From Antedon mediterranea (lineage: Eukaryota > Echinodermata > Crinoidea > Comatulida > Antedonidae): a DNA stretch of 64,000 bases. Numbering within the stretch: the stretch's first letter is position 1; each line of letters starts with the position of its first letter. The DNA is taken from NCBI RefSeq assembly GCF_964355755.1, contig NC_092672.1, forward strand, positions 24,484,501-24,548,500, given 5' to 3'. A program made the position numbers and the translations under genes. Shown here piece after piece: positions 11,816 through 26,900 of this stretch. Below the pieces are notes generated by a model. The model worked only from the letters and a program-made list of their open reading frames with translations. It had not been told where the DNA came from and searched no databases.

Positions 11816-14800
11816 CGTAATAGTCAAATGAATACAAAACAGAAAATATATGTAAGTTACACAATTTGTTTAAAAAGTAGCATGAAAACATATAAAATAA
11901 AATACATGATTAAAGGTAATGACCATTACAGGAACCAGAACTTAAAATAAATTAATAAAATCAACAGAAATATAGAAAATAGCATATTATTTTCATCAGG
12001 AAAATTATTATATAAAAGTTTTTCTAATTAGAAACAATGGTTAAATGAAGACTATTCCACTTATATTTGAGGTAAAACATAATTTTTTATTTAAAATAAT
12101 TGCCAAACTCTGCAATCCTCCAAAAAACATAGCAAACCTCATTTAAACAACAAAAAAGTGATTGAATTTGTGTACAACTCACTTGGTTTGTCAATTAAAA
12201 TGTAAATATATTTTTGTTAAATACTTAAATTTGTGGTTAAGCATCATTTTTGGGTTTAAAAAATAATTTCTAAACCTTCACTCTCGAATTAAAGGGGGCG
12301 TAATGACCAGCCCAAACAATGTTACAGTACTGTAAAAGTAAAACATTTTACTTTAATTTCTTTAGAATACTAATAAATTCAGATATTTTATTTGATAAAA
12401 ATTGTTGGCAGCCAATAATCCAATTAAAAGACCAAGGAATGCTTCACTTATTAATTTCCATTACAAAAATATAACAATTGTTGTGTGTAAGTTTATATCC
12501 AATACAATTTGTTTTAGCCGTATTAATTAATAATTGGTTTGTAGTGAACCATTCACTAGCTTACTTAACTCTAAATTTAAAAAGTTTAACAATACATCAA
12601 TATTGATATAAAGTTGTATATAGCGAAACAACTTGAAAATATCATGGATAACAACATTAAAAGTTTTTTGATAAATCTAGAAAAGTACTTAATAAAATTA
12701 ATTGTTTTTAAATGCAGTATTAACAGAATTAGTGAGTTCAAGAAAAGCATGACAAGTGGTATGGTATGCATACATTTTTCAATATTTTTTTTTTAAATGG
12801 TTAAAATTAAGATTGGTAAATATTAAAATATAAAGTACTGTATATCCGTTTTGAAATTGTAATATGTTTAGGTAAATAACCCATCATGAATGATTAATTA
12901 ATGGCGTATGTGAGATGGCTTATAATTAAGGAGCAACCTTTTTAAGAATCATGCTCTAAACCTTTACTAGAATTCAAATTACTAATTATATTAAGCACTT
13001 CTGTTTCAGATATAAATGAGAGGCTTTATGGGAGGTAGTAATTAAGAGATTAGGTCTTTGGTATTTTTAGGTTATAATTACAGAGTTTTACACATTTTTG
13101 AAAAATAATTTAATTACATTCTGGCTAATTAGGTTTGTATCATAAAAATATTTATCAATCATTTTTTAAACATGAGGTGTATTTTTACTTTCTTTACCGG
13201 GATTAATTACAGAATGTATTACTTCTCATTTGTTATGTTACATTTAATCTGATTGAATTTAGTTTTGTAGCATTTTTTTCTTTGAAATTTTACAGAGTGC
13301 ATTAATATTGTTGCTATACTGTTTATATCTTGAGATATTTGAACATTTATGAATTTGTTAAAGTTTATGCTTATGTTTACTAACTTTGTTTAGATGGTGT
13401 AGGTAGAGTGGTGTCATCCATAGTTGTTTTAGTGTTTGGGGTTTTTTTTCTTGAACTGCAAAAAGTATATAAAAAAATGTATCCAACATTAGAATTAACT
13501 GTATAGTTTAGACGAATCAGTTTGAGAAAGATCAAAGCAAAATGCCCCTATATCTCTATATGTGCAAAAAGGGTAAAAACCCCTTAATGCAGGCTACCGT
13601 TAGACCACCTCTGGGCCTAGTAAAATTGCAGTAATATTACCGTCACGGTCGTACTGTAAGCCTGATCTGTGTGAAGAGTCCACGATATAAGGCCTGCTTA
13701 CGCAGCGAAGCATTGATACATTTGGGACATTTTACTTGATTGAGAAAGACTGTGGCAATTATTTTAGGCCAAATTATTAGATTATATCAACATATATTTT
13801 TTTAGGTTAAATAATACAATGGAAGAATACGGGCAATGATAATAAAAATATAACAGATGTTGGTCCAAAGATTATTTAACTTGCTGTAACGTACGTAAGC
13901 CTAGGCCCTAGTTAGCATAGTTCTAGCGGGAATATCCTGTGCTGTGCGCGCCTGGTGCTAGCTCATAACAGCTTCTGATAATTAAATTCGCGTCTATTTG
14001 TAGGCCTAATAGATTTTGTTTCTGTATAATGGCCATCACGATCGGGCAGTTTTAGCACGGAGTGGTGTTGGGCATATTGCCGCAATTCTATGTGAAAAGG
14101 GCTTAATTCAGTCTGAATGGTCAGACGTCAACCATAATCAATTATTTTTTAAATAGGTAAATGATCAGAGATGTCTGAATTGTACCGATACCCAATAAAT
14201 ATCAAAATTAGTAGGCCTATTGTTTGTTTAAAAATAATCAATAAGTAATTCTGCATTAGTTTTTGTAATTCTCGTTGGTTTAGAAATCGTAGGGAAAAAA
14301 GTACAATAGTTAATAAGATGATATAAAACAATTATTAAATAGATTATGCTTATTAAATTTGATTAAAACAATTTTAATTAAAATTAAAATTTATAATAAC
14401 CGCAAAATGTTCTCTATATTATTTAGATTTCAGTTGACTTGTAAGTAAAGCCAATTATAGAATTCTTTTTTGTTTAATGATATATAAAAAGCGAATCTCA
14501 TATAGTTCTTTTGTCAATAATAAATCTGGTTATATTTTGTAATAAAAAAAATCAATAATTGTGTTCTGAAATGTTCATAACAGTTTTATTAAATACATTA
14601 TGCGTATGACAAAGGTGGTGATTTGTTTAGAATTTCTGAATCATAAACTATCAATTGTACATTGTACCTACTTACTGTAAGTCATGACCAACATATAGTA
14701 TATATGTTTAAAGATTACCATTTTTAATCATTTTCCTTCATTAAATGCTTTTTCTGGATGTCGGCAGCCGGCATAAAAGTGTGTTGCCTTCATAGCCTTA

Positions 14801-15344
14801 GCTTTTCGAATTACAATGGATCTCTGCGGCTGCTGCGCCTATAAATGATAATGTGTCTTAGGCATACTGTAGATCTTCACCTTGATTTTTCCAGTTCAGT
14901 GTGCATTTTTCAATCAAAATATTATTTAAGCCAAGATCAGTTTTAAATATGTCCTTTACAAGTTGCATTGGATCTTTCCTTGATGTCACCAAATCTTAGG
15001 CTGTAGCTTCTAGAATGCCTTTCAACTCGTAGCAATTCAGCTTCCATGTAGCTATTGTATCCTGATCCTGTTTAGATTTAATGTTTCACACATTCATCAT
15101 CCGTATCCTTTGAAGTTCCATAACATTTCTGTTTAGCAATGCTTGTTAGCCTTGCTTTAGTGATGCTCTTTCCTTGTCAATCCTAGTATTTATCAGCTGC
15201 TAAGCTACCCATTTCACCACTCAATGCATTCATTCAACATTTTTTACTTGGGGTACCCGAGTCTAGGACTCTCTCTCTTCTTTTCCATCTGGACACTACA
15301 GAGCCAACTTTCAAGTCCTACTAGTTCTTTACGCATTGTCTGCC

Positions 15345-15376
15345 AGCCTAGTATATACATGCGTATATACTAGGGG
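15345..15376. repeat. Inverted repeat
   Basis: CCTAGTATATA and TATATACTAGG flank a short loop near CATGCG; arms of 11 bp. It lies in the block of relic A that relic B lacks. Confidence 0.5.
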
Positions 15377-15990
15377 AATAGGTGAACAAAGCTATAGAGA
15401 GAAAATGTTCATAATTCAATCGTCAATTATGACGTCATAAACATGGTACCAATCGAAAAAAATGCGATTTATAAAGGACTACTCCTCCCTTATTCGTTGT
15501 AGTACTTCTGCTTCCGGAAATAGCAAAAAATAGCCGTATTTGGTAGCAAGGTTATTGATGTGTATGTGACGTTACATCCCGTCTTCTGACGTCATTACAG
15601 CTTCTTTTGCTGTACCCCGAGTATCGCACATTCGTGCTTGTTTATTCATAGCATGTTCAGTAGGCTCAGTTTTTTTACCTATACTATGAATTTGTGTTTT
15701 TCTTGTATTCATAGTTCGAGATAAAGCACTAATAATGTGTTATGAATACTCAGGCTTATATTCTTAGTAAAATGTAATTACTTTAGACTTGCAGAATTAT
15801 CAACTGTTGGGAATTAAATATTATGCAGAGCAAGTATGTCTTCACTCAGAGATGTCCATAGCACTTTAATTTTACTGTAAATAAGAATTTGAGTTCTCTA
15901 CACTAAGGTTATTCACATGACAGTATGTAATAGTGATATGTAAAAGGAATTTAATAATAAATCATAATCAACAGAAATATAAAAATAATA

Positions 15991-18900
15991 CATTACAAGG
16001 GCCTATACATTTTATATTACACAGTGCCCTCACTCATCATTTATTTTACTTTTTAAAATTTCTTTTTTTGTTCGCACTTTCAGTACCAGTGTACTGTTCA
16101 ACAAAAACCAATGTACTTGACAGTGATTATTTTGCTTTTTATTAAAAGAAAGAAATTAACAAACACAAATAAAAAATAAAACTTGCTCTACTAAAATCCG
16201 TGAATAAGTGCATATATTAAAAGCTTGGTTGCAGTTCAAGTTAGTTGACCAATAACCAGTAATTTGTTTAGTTTTGAGTAGGTGTACTGTAATAATATCA
16301 TAGGCTATAAAACATGTACATTTACTATCAACATTTATATCCTGATGAATTTCAACATTTCTTAAAAGCTAAATGGAACTTAGTCTACAACCTAGTTTTC
16401 CTGATAATATCTATCTGAGATCAAACTTTTTACACTTATTGATAGATTTGTTTGATAATAAAACAAAGGGATTGTCATTGGCAACCCTTATCACCATGGT
16501 TAGGAAAAGACTGAATAACACAAATTGTTAAAGACTTTTCGTTTATGTCCAGGATTTGAATTATTTATTTTTTATGCGGGGTAATTACTATTAGTCAATC
16601 AATGAATTCTACTACAAATAGAAATATGTTGTAAATGCAATATTGTGGGCATGCAATGCATGTGGTGGGGCGTTTTAATACTCAAGGAAAAAGTCCAAAT
16701 GATGTTCTATACGGACGTAATATTTGTGGGGGATTATTCAAAAGAGGGTGTTTAATCAAATTGTCATCCATGCACCCTACCAGGTCCCCATCTCTGAAAC
16801 CTATCAGCACCACAACCACACAGGTTCAGTACATTTTCTAGTAAAAAGACCCCCACCTTCATTAACAACCCAGCAAATGGGCATTTGATATGGAACACCA
16901 TCTAAAATGTTTGTCACCGAAGTTGAGCTTGAGTGACAGTCGATACTGAAACACATATGGAATTTGATTTAGTGATTTGAATAAAATAAATTTAATTAAT
17001 TTCAAACAATGACAATTTATTTAATTTATTTAAAAATTGATATTAAAATATAAAGCATTTTGTTCATTTAATCTGGGGATGGTAATGGGGTAAAAAATAA
17101 ATAATAATTTAACTATAAGCTAGTAAAATAGTTTGTTTAGCAGAATTGCTATCGAAGTTTACTCAATAATATAGTTCTGCTGTTACCACTATTACATTCT
17201 TGAATGATTAATTAACACCAAACATGTTGAGTGCTTTCTGCCTTTTTAGCTTACATACATTTTGCCATTTTGGTGCTTAATATCAGGTGAATAGTGGTAA
17301 AGTTGGCACCACCTGCAGTTGATTGAAAGTATCAGTTAAATGTTCTTGATTTTAATTTCCAGGGCATAGACCTATAATCATTGATACAACTGAAGTATCA
17401 TAACCCTTATCTATCTTATCTAGTTTGTTAACTCTTCTCAAAATGAATTAACAAGGTTCTTCTAGATAGTGTAGTGTTTTTTCGTTTGTTTTTTTGATCA
17501 CTTGCCTAATTTCAGGTCTTGAAATTTAAAAATGAATATTTGGTTGAAATAAATGAAAAAATGATGAAAATGAGAGCCTCTGTTTAGGCTGTACACTTTT
17601 ATGTTTTAAACAGTATAGTTGTAAAACAAAATGAGAGCCTCTGTTTAGGCTGTACACCTTTATGTTTAAACAGTATAGTTGTAAAAAAAAATGTTAATAA
17701 TGGTTTATTACATTTTATAGACTTGTTATTATGGCTACGTATGGCTGTGTATTAATTAAATAAACAGTTTAATTTTCTATTAATACCAAACATGTTGGAT
17801 AATCATTTGACTAATATCAAAAAAAGTTTATTGTTTAATAATATTATGCTTTTATAAATAATCATAGTTTTACTAAATAAAATACCAAAAAGTAATGAAT
17901 TTATTATTTAAAGTATTTATTATTCCAATACACAACAAATTAGTTTTGCTTATTATTACTCTGAATCTTTTTAGTTTCTTTGTAATAATAGTTAATTCTT
18001 GTTTATATTGTTTTAAAAGTATTTGTACTAAAAAAATATTAGTTTAATAAGTAGTATTTTTAATGATTTCAGTAGGCTGTGAATCATTTTAGTTGTATGC
18101 CTAATTACTGTAATTATACCATAAATTGTCAATATTATCTTATAGTTTAAAAAGTATAAACTAAAATATAATAACATGTTGTACATCATTGCTTTTTTTG
18201 TTGTTGTACATCATTGCTTTTTTATACCGTTGCCACCGCATTTTCGGTCTTTGCAATACCCATGTTTATACTGTTATATACATTAATATCTTTCCTTTTT
18301 TAATAGTGCCATCTATGTTTTGATATTTTCCACAAATGTTATAGTGCACGCTATTAGTGTGGACATAACTATCATAAAACCTCTCAATATTTCATTTGTT
18401 CAAGTTGAGATGTCATATACTTTAATTCATCGTTCACATCAGCAGTTGATTGAATGTAATGGTTAAATATTATCTACTCAACAAATATGTTCCATTTGTA
18501 TAATGTACAGTACAGTAAGCATTAGCAAACCTTTACATTATTTTTCTTTTTGCGCATTTAAATACCCTATAAAGTATGAATACACATGTGGTTGATAACC
18601 ACAATAAAATAAAATATAGATAAATTGGCCAGACAAATTGGTACGCATACTGGCCCACATCTTTCACTACATTATACTGTTACTGCCAGTAACTGCTGCT
18701 GCTAATAACTTTATCAATTCCAATAATTCAGACAACAATGAACACAAATAAAAAACAACAAAAAAAACAACTTTTTACCATAAAAAAGACTTTCTGAGAT
18801 AACAGTTTTAATTATTGTTCTTTCTTCATTAAATGTTATTTTTTAAATTGATATTCTATTTCTTAATTTAAGAAACAAAGATTTATTATCAATTATTTTT

Positions 18901-20808
18901 GTTTAAAAATCAGTAGTAAACATAAGTTGTGTAAAATAAATATAGTTTGAATTACTAGACTATAGTACTATGCATATTCTGAGTGGCATTACTCACTAAG
19001 GTTGGAGTGACCCACTCATACCCATACATTCTTGTGAACAAAAAAATGTATAATTTTTCATGAGCCTTTGTTGTACAGCAGCTGCCGACAAACGTACTCG
19101 CTAATCAAAAAATTCATTATCTATATATACCCCATTCGCCAAAAATATTTACCATAGAGGAAGTATTGTTTTGACCATTAATTATTCAATGATAATCTGA
19201 CGGTAATTATACTTAGCCCCTATGTTGACAGCCAAAACATTGTTTATTGAACATAGGTCAAACTAATGTCTATATACATCTCATAGACTCTCTGTGCGCA
19301 TGCCCAGTTTGAGTTAAAAAATTCCCATTTAGACTCTTTTCCCAGACGTGCTTTGAGGTGTGCTCATGTCCAGTTTGTGTTTCTAAATACCCATTTTTTG
19401 AGCCTTAATAAACTATTTTAAGCCTGCATTGTAAATGTTTCCTAATGCTTCCATTCTCTTGAATGCAACTGCCTACAAAAAAAAATTGAAATTGAAAATT
19501 TACTTTTTCATTAATTTTATTTACTGAAGTATAAAACATTTCAATAGAATAAGCAATGATTGGAACATGTGATACAGCACTTTATTTGTTTATTGGTATA
19601 CTCAGTATGCATGGTCTACTAGGAAAGTTGTATGTAGCCTCAGTGAATATTATTCACATCCTATACACAATGTATATTATTCCACTGTTTGTCTTCAATG
19701 TTTTTCAAAATAATATATTAATATTTATTAGCTTGTTATAAAATCATTAGTTATAGGATTTATAGTATAGATAATTTTTAGTTGCATTGAATCTTTTTCA
19801 AATGTTGGTATATATACATGTGAATAAATAATGTTTATTTCTTTGTTATAATTACTGTATAATGATTTATTTCCAGTGATTTTTTTTTATATCTTTGAAT
19901 TAAAAAGAATAACAATTTTTATGAATTTGTTTTAATGTAAATTTTATTAATTTTTTGTAAGTCAATTCAATAAGTATAACACAAATAATAAAGATCTTAA
20001 AATCTATTAAACTGTATAAATGTTAAGTTTGCATTTCTTATGTACTGTATTGATTTTCAGATTCAATATTTTTCACATTGATATGATTTGTTTAAAAGTT
20101 CTTGGTATTCTGGCATCAGCCAAACCTTTACCCATTTTAATTCTCTGACAGGCTTGAGCTATTTAATTCAGGGAGGTATAAAAATGGTCATGGTATTTCT
20201 AAAAACTGTCCATTTGATCTAACAACTTTAAAAAATGAAACAAATATGGTTCAAAAAGATGTCTACAATTAAATTGTCCATCTTTTTTTTTATCAGATTA
20301 AACTCAAGATTAACATTGTTACAATCAATATTTAGACTAATATGCTACACTTGCAAGAACTTGTACTAGCTAAACTCCACCACCACACAATAGAGCAATG
20401 AACTATTCTTTGCTCTATCATCACATAAAGGATGAAGTTAGTTATACATGCCCCTGAAAGTAAAAGTTTGTATGCCAAACCTTCAATAATTTAATATTTA
20501 AAAAAAAAATATATAAATAAAACTAAAAAGTGATTGATATTTAAATATCAGCAACAACATTTTGACATTAAAATTGAAATAATACAAATTTGTATAAAAG
20601 TATATAAAATAATTATCATATTAAAAAAAAATGTATACAAAAGTAGAAATCAAATTCAGAAACTAATTTGACTTGGTTCATTGCGTATGATGATGCAGTA
20701 AATAGTTGCAAATTGATTTTTGTAAAGTAAACCTCTGTATAAATTACTTAACAAATGAATATGTGTACTGTAAGATATAACCAATATTGTATGTATTTCA
20801 TATTATAG
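15991..20808. other. Intronic or upstream non-coding stretch
   Basis: A/T-rich, without exon-like sequence I could recognise. Local tandem duplications only: about 63 bp twice at 17568-17692 (AAAATGAGAGCCTCTGTTTA, containing a GCCTCTGTTTAGGC hairpin) and about 24 bp twice at 18180-18222 (TTGTACATCATTGCTTTTTT). ORFs here have no family signature. Confidence 0.4.
17568..17692. repeat. 63-bp direct tandem duplication
   Basis: AAAATGAGAGCCTCTGTTTA..CAGTATAGTTGTAAAA occurs twice head to tail with few differences, separated by no spacer. Confidence 0.75.
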
Positions 20809-20907
20809 AATGGTTGGACAGCTTTGCATTCAGCAGCAGCTAATGGACACCCAGCCTGCTGCAGCCTGCTGGTGAATGCAGGAGCAGGTGTCAATGTATC
20901 AGAAGAA
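20809..20907 (+). CDS. Exon E1: ankyrin repeat
   Basis: Phase 0-0 exon of 33 codons between ..TATTATAG and GTAAGT. It encodes NGWTALHSAAANGH followed by CCSLLVNAGAGVN, a textbook ankyrin unit with the TALH turn, the NGH loop and the LL helix. It is isolated by introns of about 13 kb on both sides. The preceding functional exon is not visible in the window. Confidence 0.85.
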
Positions 20908-23900
20908 GTAAGTCATCTTCATTATTATTTATTTTTAAATATACTGTATAACATTTTATTTTTTAATTATAATGGTCTTTTGGGTAATAATATTTAATGT
21001 ATAAAACTTCATTGATGCTGAAATTGGCATAATTTGAAGATATTCAATATATTTTTTTTTCTCTGATATTTAATCATAAAAATTGCTATGACACTACATT
21101 AACATTTTGTCATGTATTTCCATTGAACAATTAAAACAATGCAAATGATAGTGCCAATTTTACTTAACTAAACTACAGCAACATGCTATATGCACAATTG
21201 AAATATATCATCCTTATTCCAAAGTGTTAGATACAGTAATTTAAACAGTTTTGTGAACACTAAAACTTCACAAAATTTCAATTTTTCTTTAGATCATTAT
21301 GATTTTGTATATCTTAAAAGTTCAGTTTTTAACCAAAATGATTTAATAATTTCTGAAACACTTTGATTCAACCTATATATCACATAGAGGTACAAATGAT
21401 CAAAGATGCTAGTTGATAGACATATAGACTGTATTCATTTATTTTATAATTATCATCATACTCATTTGCCATACTCTCCTTTATTCCTTTCAACAACATC
21501 ACCACCAACTCCAACCACCTCCTGGTTATAGTCACCACCACCAATCCCAAGAATGATGATGCAGAATTTGGTTGAGAGCTAAAGTGATCTGTTAATACAC
21601 ACCACAATTATAATTCTTTGTTATTAGGTTGTAATTATTTTTTCCATATACAATATAAGATACAGATAGTATATCTGCCACATTTATTCTTTCTTTATAC
21701 TCGGTATTAACAAACATAAATAAAACTGAAATAGCGGCACAAATATAATTTTGTAAGTTATTTACCGTACCTAGTTTTTAACAAATCACCTTACATAATA
21801 ATTACCGTACAGTATCAAACCACCATTAAAATGTCATACAAAATTTGTAAAAATAAACAAATCATCATTAGCATAACTAGGTGATAATTGATCCATTGTA
21901 ATATTTTTAGTCTATTAAAAAAAATGTTTATGTCTTAACATTTATTTAAATATACATACACACATAGTAAATTATAGTTAACAAAAAATAAAGGGAAATT
22001 GTTTAACACTAAACAACCTACATTAGTGGTGAAAAACAACTAAGAAACACAAGAAAGCTGAACTAGACTTAAATGTTCTACACAACTGTAACAAGTTCAG
22101 AGTGTATCCAACATTTAACATTATGACATATTTTAGACCACTGACAATGGTGATCACCAGGGGCCGGATTTATCAAACTTGCTTAGCAAAAAAATCGTCT
22201 TAACTTTGCCTTAAATCCTTGATTTTGTCTAAGTCAGATTTATCATTATATCTAAGCAAAAAAATTTGCTTAATTTTGTCTTAAATCTAAGACAAACAAC
22301 ACCCTGCCTTAAGATGAAAAATTTCGTCTTATCTCATTTCTGCAACAGAAACGTTCTTTTTTGACAACGCGAGCGCGCTAGGCCGGAACATTGAACATTC
22401 GGAAAGGCTACGCTAGTGCGTTTTCCGCTGTACTACGGACGCTAAAATAATGATATCGATCTTCATAAAGATGGCCTAGAAATTGGACGAGCAAAACTAA
22501 TATTTTCGGGATAGGTACGACCCAATTGACTAACTTTTAGAAAACTGTATCGGCTGCCAAGGGTCGCTGTCATTGATAAAAATAAATAAATGTTGATTTG
22601 ATTTAAGTTTAGAGCGAATGATTTTCGTATGTATTTCCGACTGTTGTGCTCTTTCTCTATTTTAAGTAATAAAAACAATAGTAGCCAGAATGCGCCCTCT
22701 CTTGTTGGGAGTGAAAATACGGAGATAAAATGTTATAGCGCCGCCATCGCTAAGAGAAAAAAGGTAATACGCATGCGTAAGCAAGAATTTTTCGTCTTAA
22801 GACATAATTTGCTGCCCTCTAGAGTTTAATTTTGCGCATGTGCAAAGTAAAATTTACCTAAGACAATTTTTCTGCTAAGATATTGCTAAGACGGTTTGAT
22901 AAATAAGATTAAGTTATTTGCTTAAGCACTTCTTAAATTTTTCACCTTAAGCAAAAATATAAGCAAATATTGATAAATGCCAACCCAGTGCTTTGCAAAG
23001 TCTGCAGTTGCACTTTATATCATGTTTTATTCATTCATATTTATCTCCATCATCCAACTTTATCAAACAAAACTTTTTTGAGGATAAACATACAGTAGCT
23101 ATATGTAAGGTTCAACTTTAATAATTTTAAAAAGTTTAACATTTTCTAACATTAATGTTAAAAGATTACTTTTAATTTCAATTTTCAGTACAAGCTATTT
23201 AACAATTAAAAAAAAATATATGCCAAGTTATTGTAGCATAACTTTATATTTTAATCAATGGATGTAAATGACTTTGCATTATATAAATGTATTACAATTG
23301 TTTATAAACTCTTAATTGTTGTAGATTCTATTTCAGCACAACTTTTTTTTAAAACTAATATTAACCTTGGTTCATCCTTGTTTCAGTTGATGGTCCTACC
23401 TTTTCAATAGAATTACATTCATGTTCACAGAGTAAATTAAGATTTATCTCCTTTTAAAATTAAATTCAATAAAACTATATCCCATAACAATTTTCCTATG
23501 AATAAATAGATGGAATTATTCTTAGTTTATTGATTTGATTCAGACCAATTTCATACACATTTAGCAATATTTGTTTCATTTTTTAACTAATAATATGCAT
23601 AGAAAATGTTTATTTTACAACTACAATACCTCATTAAGTAATTCATTTATTTACTTTTTTATGGCTTTAACTAGTTGAATTCTCTCATGGTACCAATATA
23701 AAGTCTTAATTGGCAATAAATTTCTATTGATCATACATTCTAATAATTTATGTTTCATAATTTTTTGGATTTTATTGTGTTACAATAAAGGAAAAATAAA
23801 CGGTGCGGGAAAAAACATTATCAGATGACTAAATATATGTAATATAACGTTGTAATACATTTCTGGTGTTTTTGTGCAACTTCAAATTTTTATTTTTGTG

Positions 23901-26900
23901 CTATAGTTTAGGAGTAAACTAAATTTATCTTCCCATTTCCACCCTTTTTAAGACAGAATAGTTCAACTTCCCTTCCCCTGTAGTAGAGCACCGTATCAAG
24001 AATGTTAAATAACAGACAAGAGACATAAAATTGCTTGTCTACATACACTTTATTCACAGTACACATTTGGCTGAATGCATATAACAACATTACTATAAGC
24101 CCAACAATTGGGAAACCTTAAACATGCTTTTTAACAACCTACCTTAAACCCCTGCGTTAGCGGCTAAGGTAACACCAACCCAGTGAATGCTATGCAGTCC
24201 AAATAGATACTTATTGTACCCACATCTTCGTAAAATATCCTTAAATAGCACGGCAGCGTGAATAGGACATCTTTCTAGCATGTGCCTACTAGTTGATTTC
24301 ACTGACTAAATAGTGCTAATGTGGTTCCATGCCTTCTACTCTCTATCAGCATGTATAAAGACACAGGTATCTGTGTCCAACAATAATGTCCAACCACCAA
24401 TAGTTTTGATAGTTCAAACACTGAATTATTTAATATTTTAAATAAACCAAAATAAATTTACACTATCTAGTATCTTTGTAAAAAAAATCTTTTACCCAAA
24501 CCTTGTATTATTTTAGATAAATACAGAATTTAATTTACAGTATTGTGGTACAAAACTATGAAACCAAGACCTTCTGTTTCTGAATTATTTCTTGTAGATG
24601 TTAAAACTTTGATTAGTTTTATAAACTACACCTTTTCACCTTCTGTCAATTATATAAGAATGTATTTATTCTGTTACTGACATTCAATGATTCAGGTTTC
24701 TCATTCATTTAATGTTCAAGCAGTATGTTATAATTTTTTTTTATTGAGAATTGTCCTATAATTTCACATATAAATTCATTATTCCCTCAGATTTGGAATC
24801 AAAATAAAATGTACAATGACTTAGGAATGTATTTAATAATTGCCTTGATTTAATGCACAACTATTAATTTAGATTGTATACTGGCTTTTTCTTTTATCCA
24901 AATGTACATATGAAAAACATAAGCACTCATTTTGAGGACTTGTGATGAGTTGAAAATCAAATAACAATATTATCAAGTTAAAGTTCAATACACTTTTTTC
25001 TGTAATGGTCAAATGAATACAAAACAGAAAATATATTTAGGTTACATTTGTTTAAAAGGTAGCATGAAAATATATACAATAAAATACATGAATAAAGGTA
25101 ATGACCATTACAGGAACCAGAAGTTAAAACTAATAAATAAATTCAAAAGAAATATAGACAATAGCGTATTATTTCATCAGAAAAGTAGTTGGACAGATAA
25201 TGATTTTTCAAATATCATTTAAAAGTTTTTAAAATTAGAAACAATGATTAAATCAAGACTATTCCACTTATATTTGGGGTATCACTTGGTTTGTCAATTA
25301 AAAAAATTAATATATTTTTGTTAAATACTTAATTTTGTAGTTAAGCATCATTTGTTGGTTTATAATTGCTAAGCCTTCACTCTCGGATTAGAGAGGGCGT
25401 AATCACCAGCCCGAACAATTTTACAGTACTGTATAAGTAAAACATTTTATTTTAATTTCTTTAGAATACCAATATATTTAGATATTTGATTTGATAAAAA
25501 TTGTTGGCAGCCAATAATCTAAAAGACCAAGGATTGATACTTCACTTTTTCTTTAAATTAATTTTCTATTAAAAAACATAACAATTGTTGTTTGTAAGTT
25601 TATATCTAATACAATTAGTTTTAGCTGTATTAATTAATAATTGGTTTGTAGTAAACCATTCACTAGCTTATTTAAATCTAAATTAAAAAATTTCAACAAG
25701 ACATCAATATTGTTATTAAAATATAATAAAGTTGTATCATCTGCAAAAAAAGGGTTGTCTGGAAGATTTACTAATTATTAATTTGAAATAATGATTTTCA
25801 TCTGTAAAATAGCTTTTACACTAATCTAAGAAAGGCCCCAAAATACCATATTTACCTTGATTTACCTTGACCTTTAGACTATAAACCTGTTAAGGTTTGT
25901 GAGTCCCTCTTTGAACATCTTGGTTATATGGCTCAAAACTTTAGGTTGTGGGTTTTCCAGTGTGTTTCAAGATGGGTTTTAAAATTATTTATAGAGGATG
26001 CATTTACTATATGATATGGCAAACTATTCCAATCATTTACTGCAGATATTGAAAAGAATTTCTGTCTGTGTTTCGATTTACTATGAACTTTTTTAATTTT
26101 AAAATTGTGGCCTCTAGTTACAGTAGATGGTGCTAATTCAAAAAAAACACCCGGATTAACATTATCATACTTTTGTATCATTCTAAAAATCTGTAAGCAG
26201 CAAGACCTCTTTCTTCGAAATGCTAATGATGGCAGTTTCATAAATTTCATTCGGTCACTATATGGTTGAGTTTTAATTTCCACAGCAAGTTTTGTGGCTC
26301 TTTGCACCATAACGAAACAACTTGAAAATATTATGGTTAACAACATCAACATTTTAGAAAATCTAGAAAAGTACTTCATAAAATTAATTGTTTTCAAATG
26401 CAGTATTAAGGGAATTAGTGAGTTCAAGAAAAGCATGACAAGTGGTATTGTATGCATACATTTTTCATTATTTTTTGAAAAAAAATGGGTAAAATTAAGA
26501 TTGGTATAAAAGTATCCGTTTTTAAATACAGGATTAACTTTTAATATGATTAGGAACAGAACCCATCATGAATGATGGCTTACAATTAATGGCGCAACCT
26601 TTTTAAGAATCATGCCCTCAACCTTTACTAGAATATAAATTATTAATTATATTAAGCACTTCTGTTTCAGATATAAATGAGAGGCTATATGGGAGGTGGT
26701 AATTAAGAGATTAGGTCTTTGGTATTTTTAGGAATATAGAATTACAGGTAGTTCTACACATTTTTGAAAAATAATCACTGAATTCTGGCTAGTTAGATTT
26801 GTATAATATTCATCATTCATGTATTTTTACTTTCTCTACCAGGATTAATTACAGAAATTTTTACTTCTCATTTTTTTTAAATGTTACATTTAATCTGATT

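Larger units (their letters stand above)
11360..15990 (-). mobile_element. LINE relic, copy A (antisense to the gene)
   Basis: Homologous over most of its length to 24675-28357. Minus-strand remnants: SEWFTTNQLLINTAKTNCI (about 12490-12565), the segment after the reverse-transcriptase FADD box, then QQFLSNKISE (near 12375-12415). ORF1-like DPMQLVKDIFKTDLGLNNI lies near 14905-14975, with an ER.SR.YSLRF segment near 15000-15050. Frames are broken by stops and shifts. Compared with copy B it carries extra blocks at about 11689-11815, 13560-14100 and 15212-15780. CR1/L2- or L1-like; subclass unresolved. Confidence 0.6.

Noticed and set aside
25933-26457. 174-codon minus-strand gene
   Set aside because: Chance fusion of relic B sequence with a nested LINE C terminus (VNDWNSLP).
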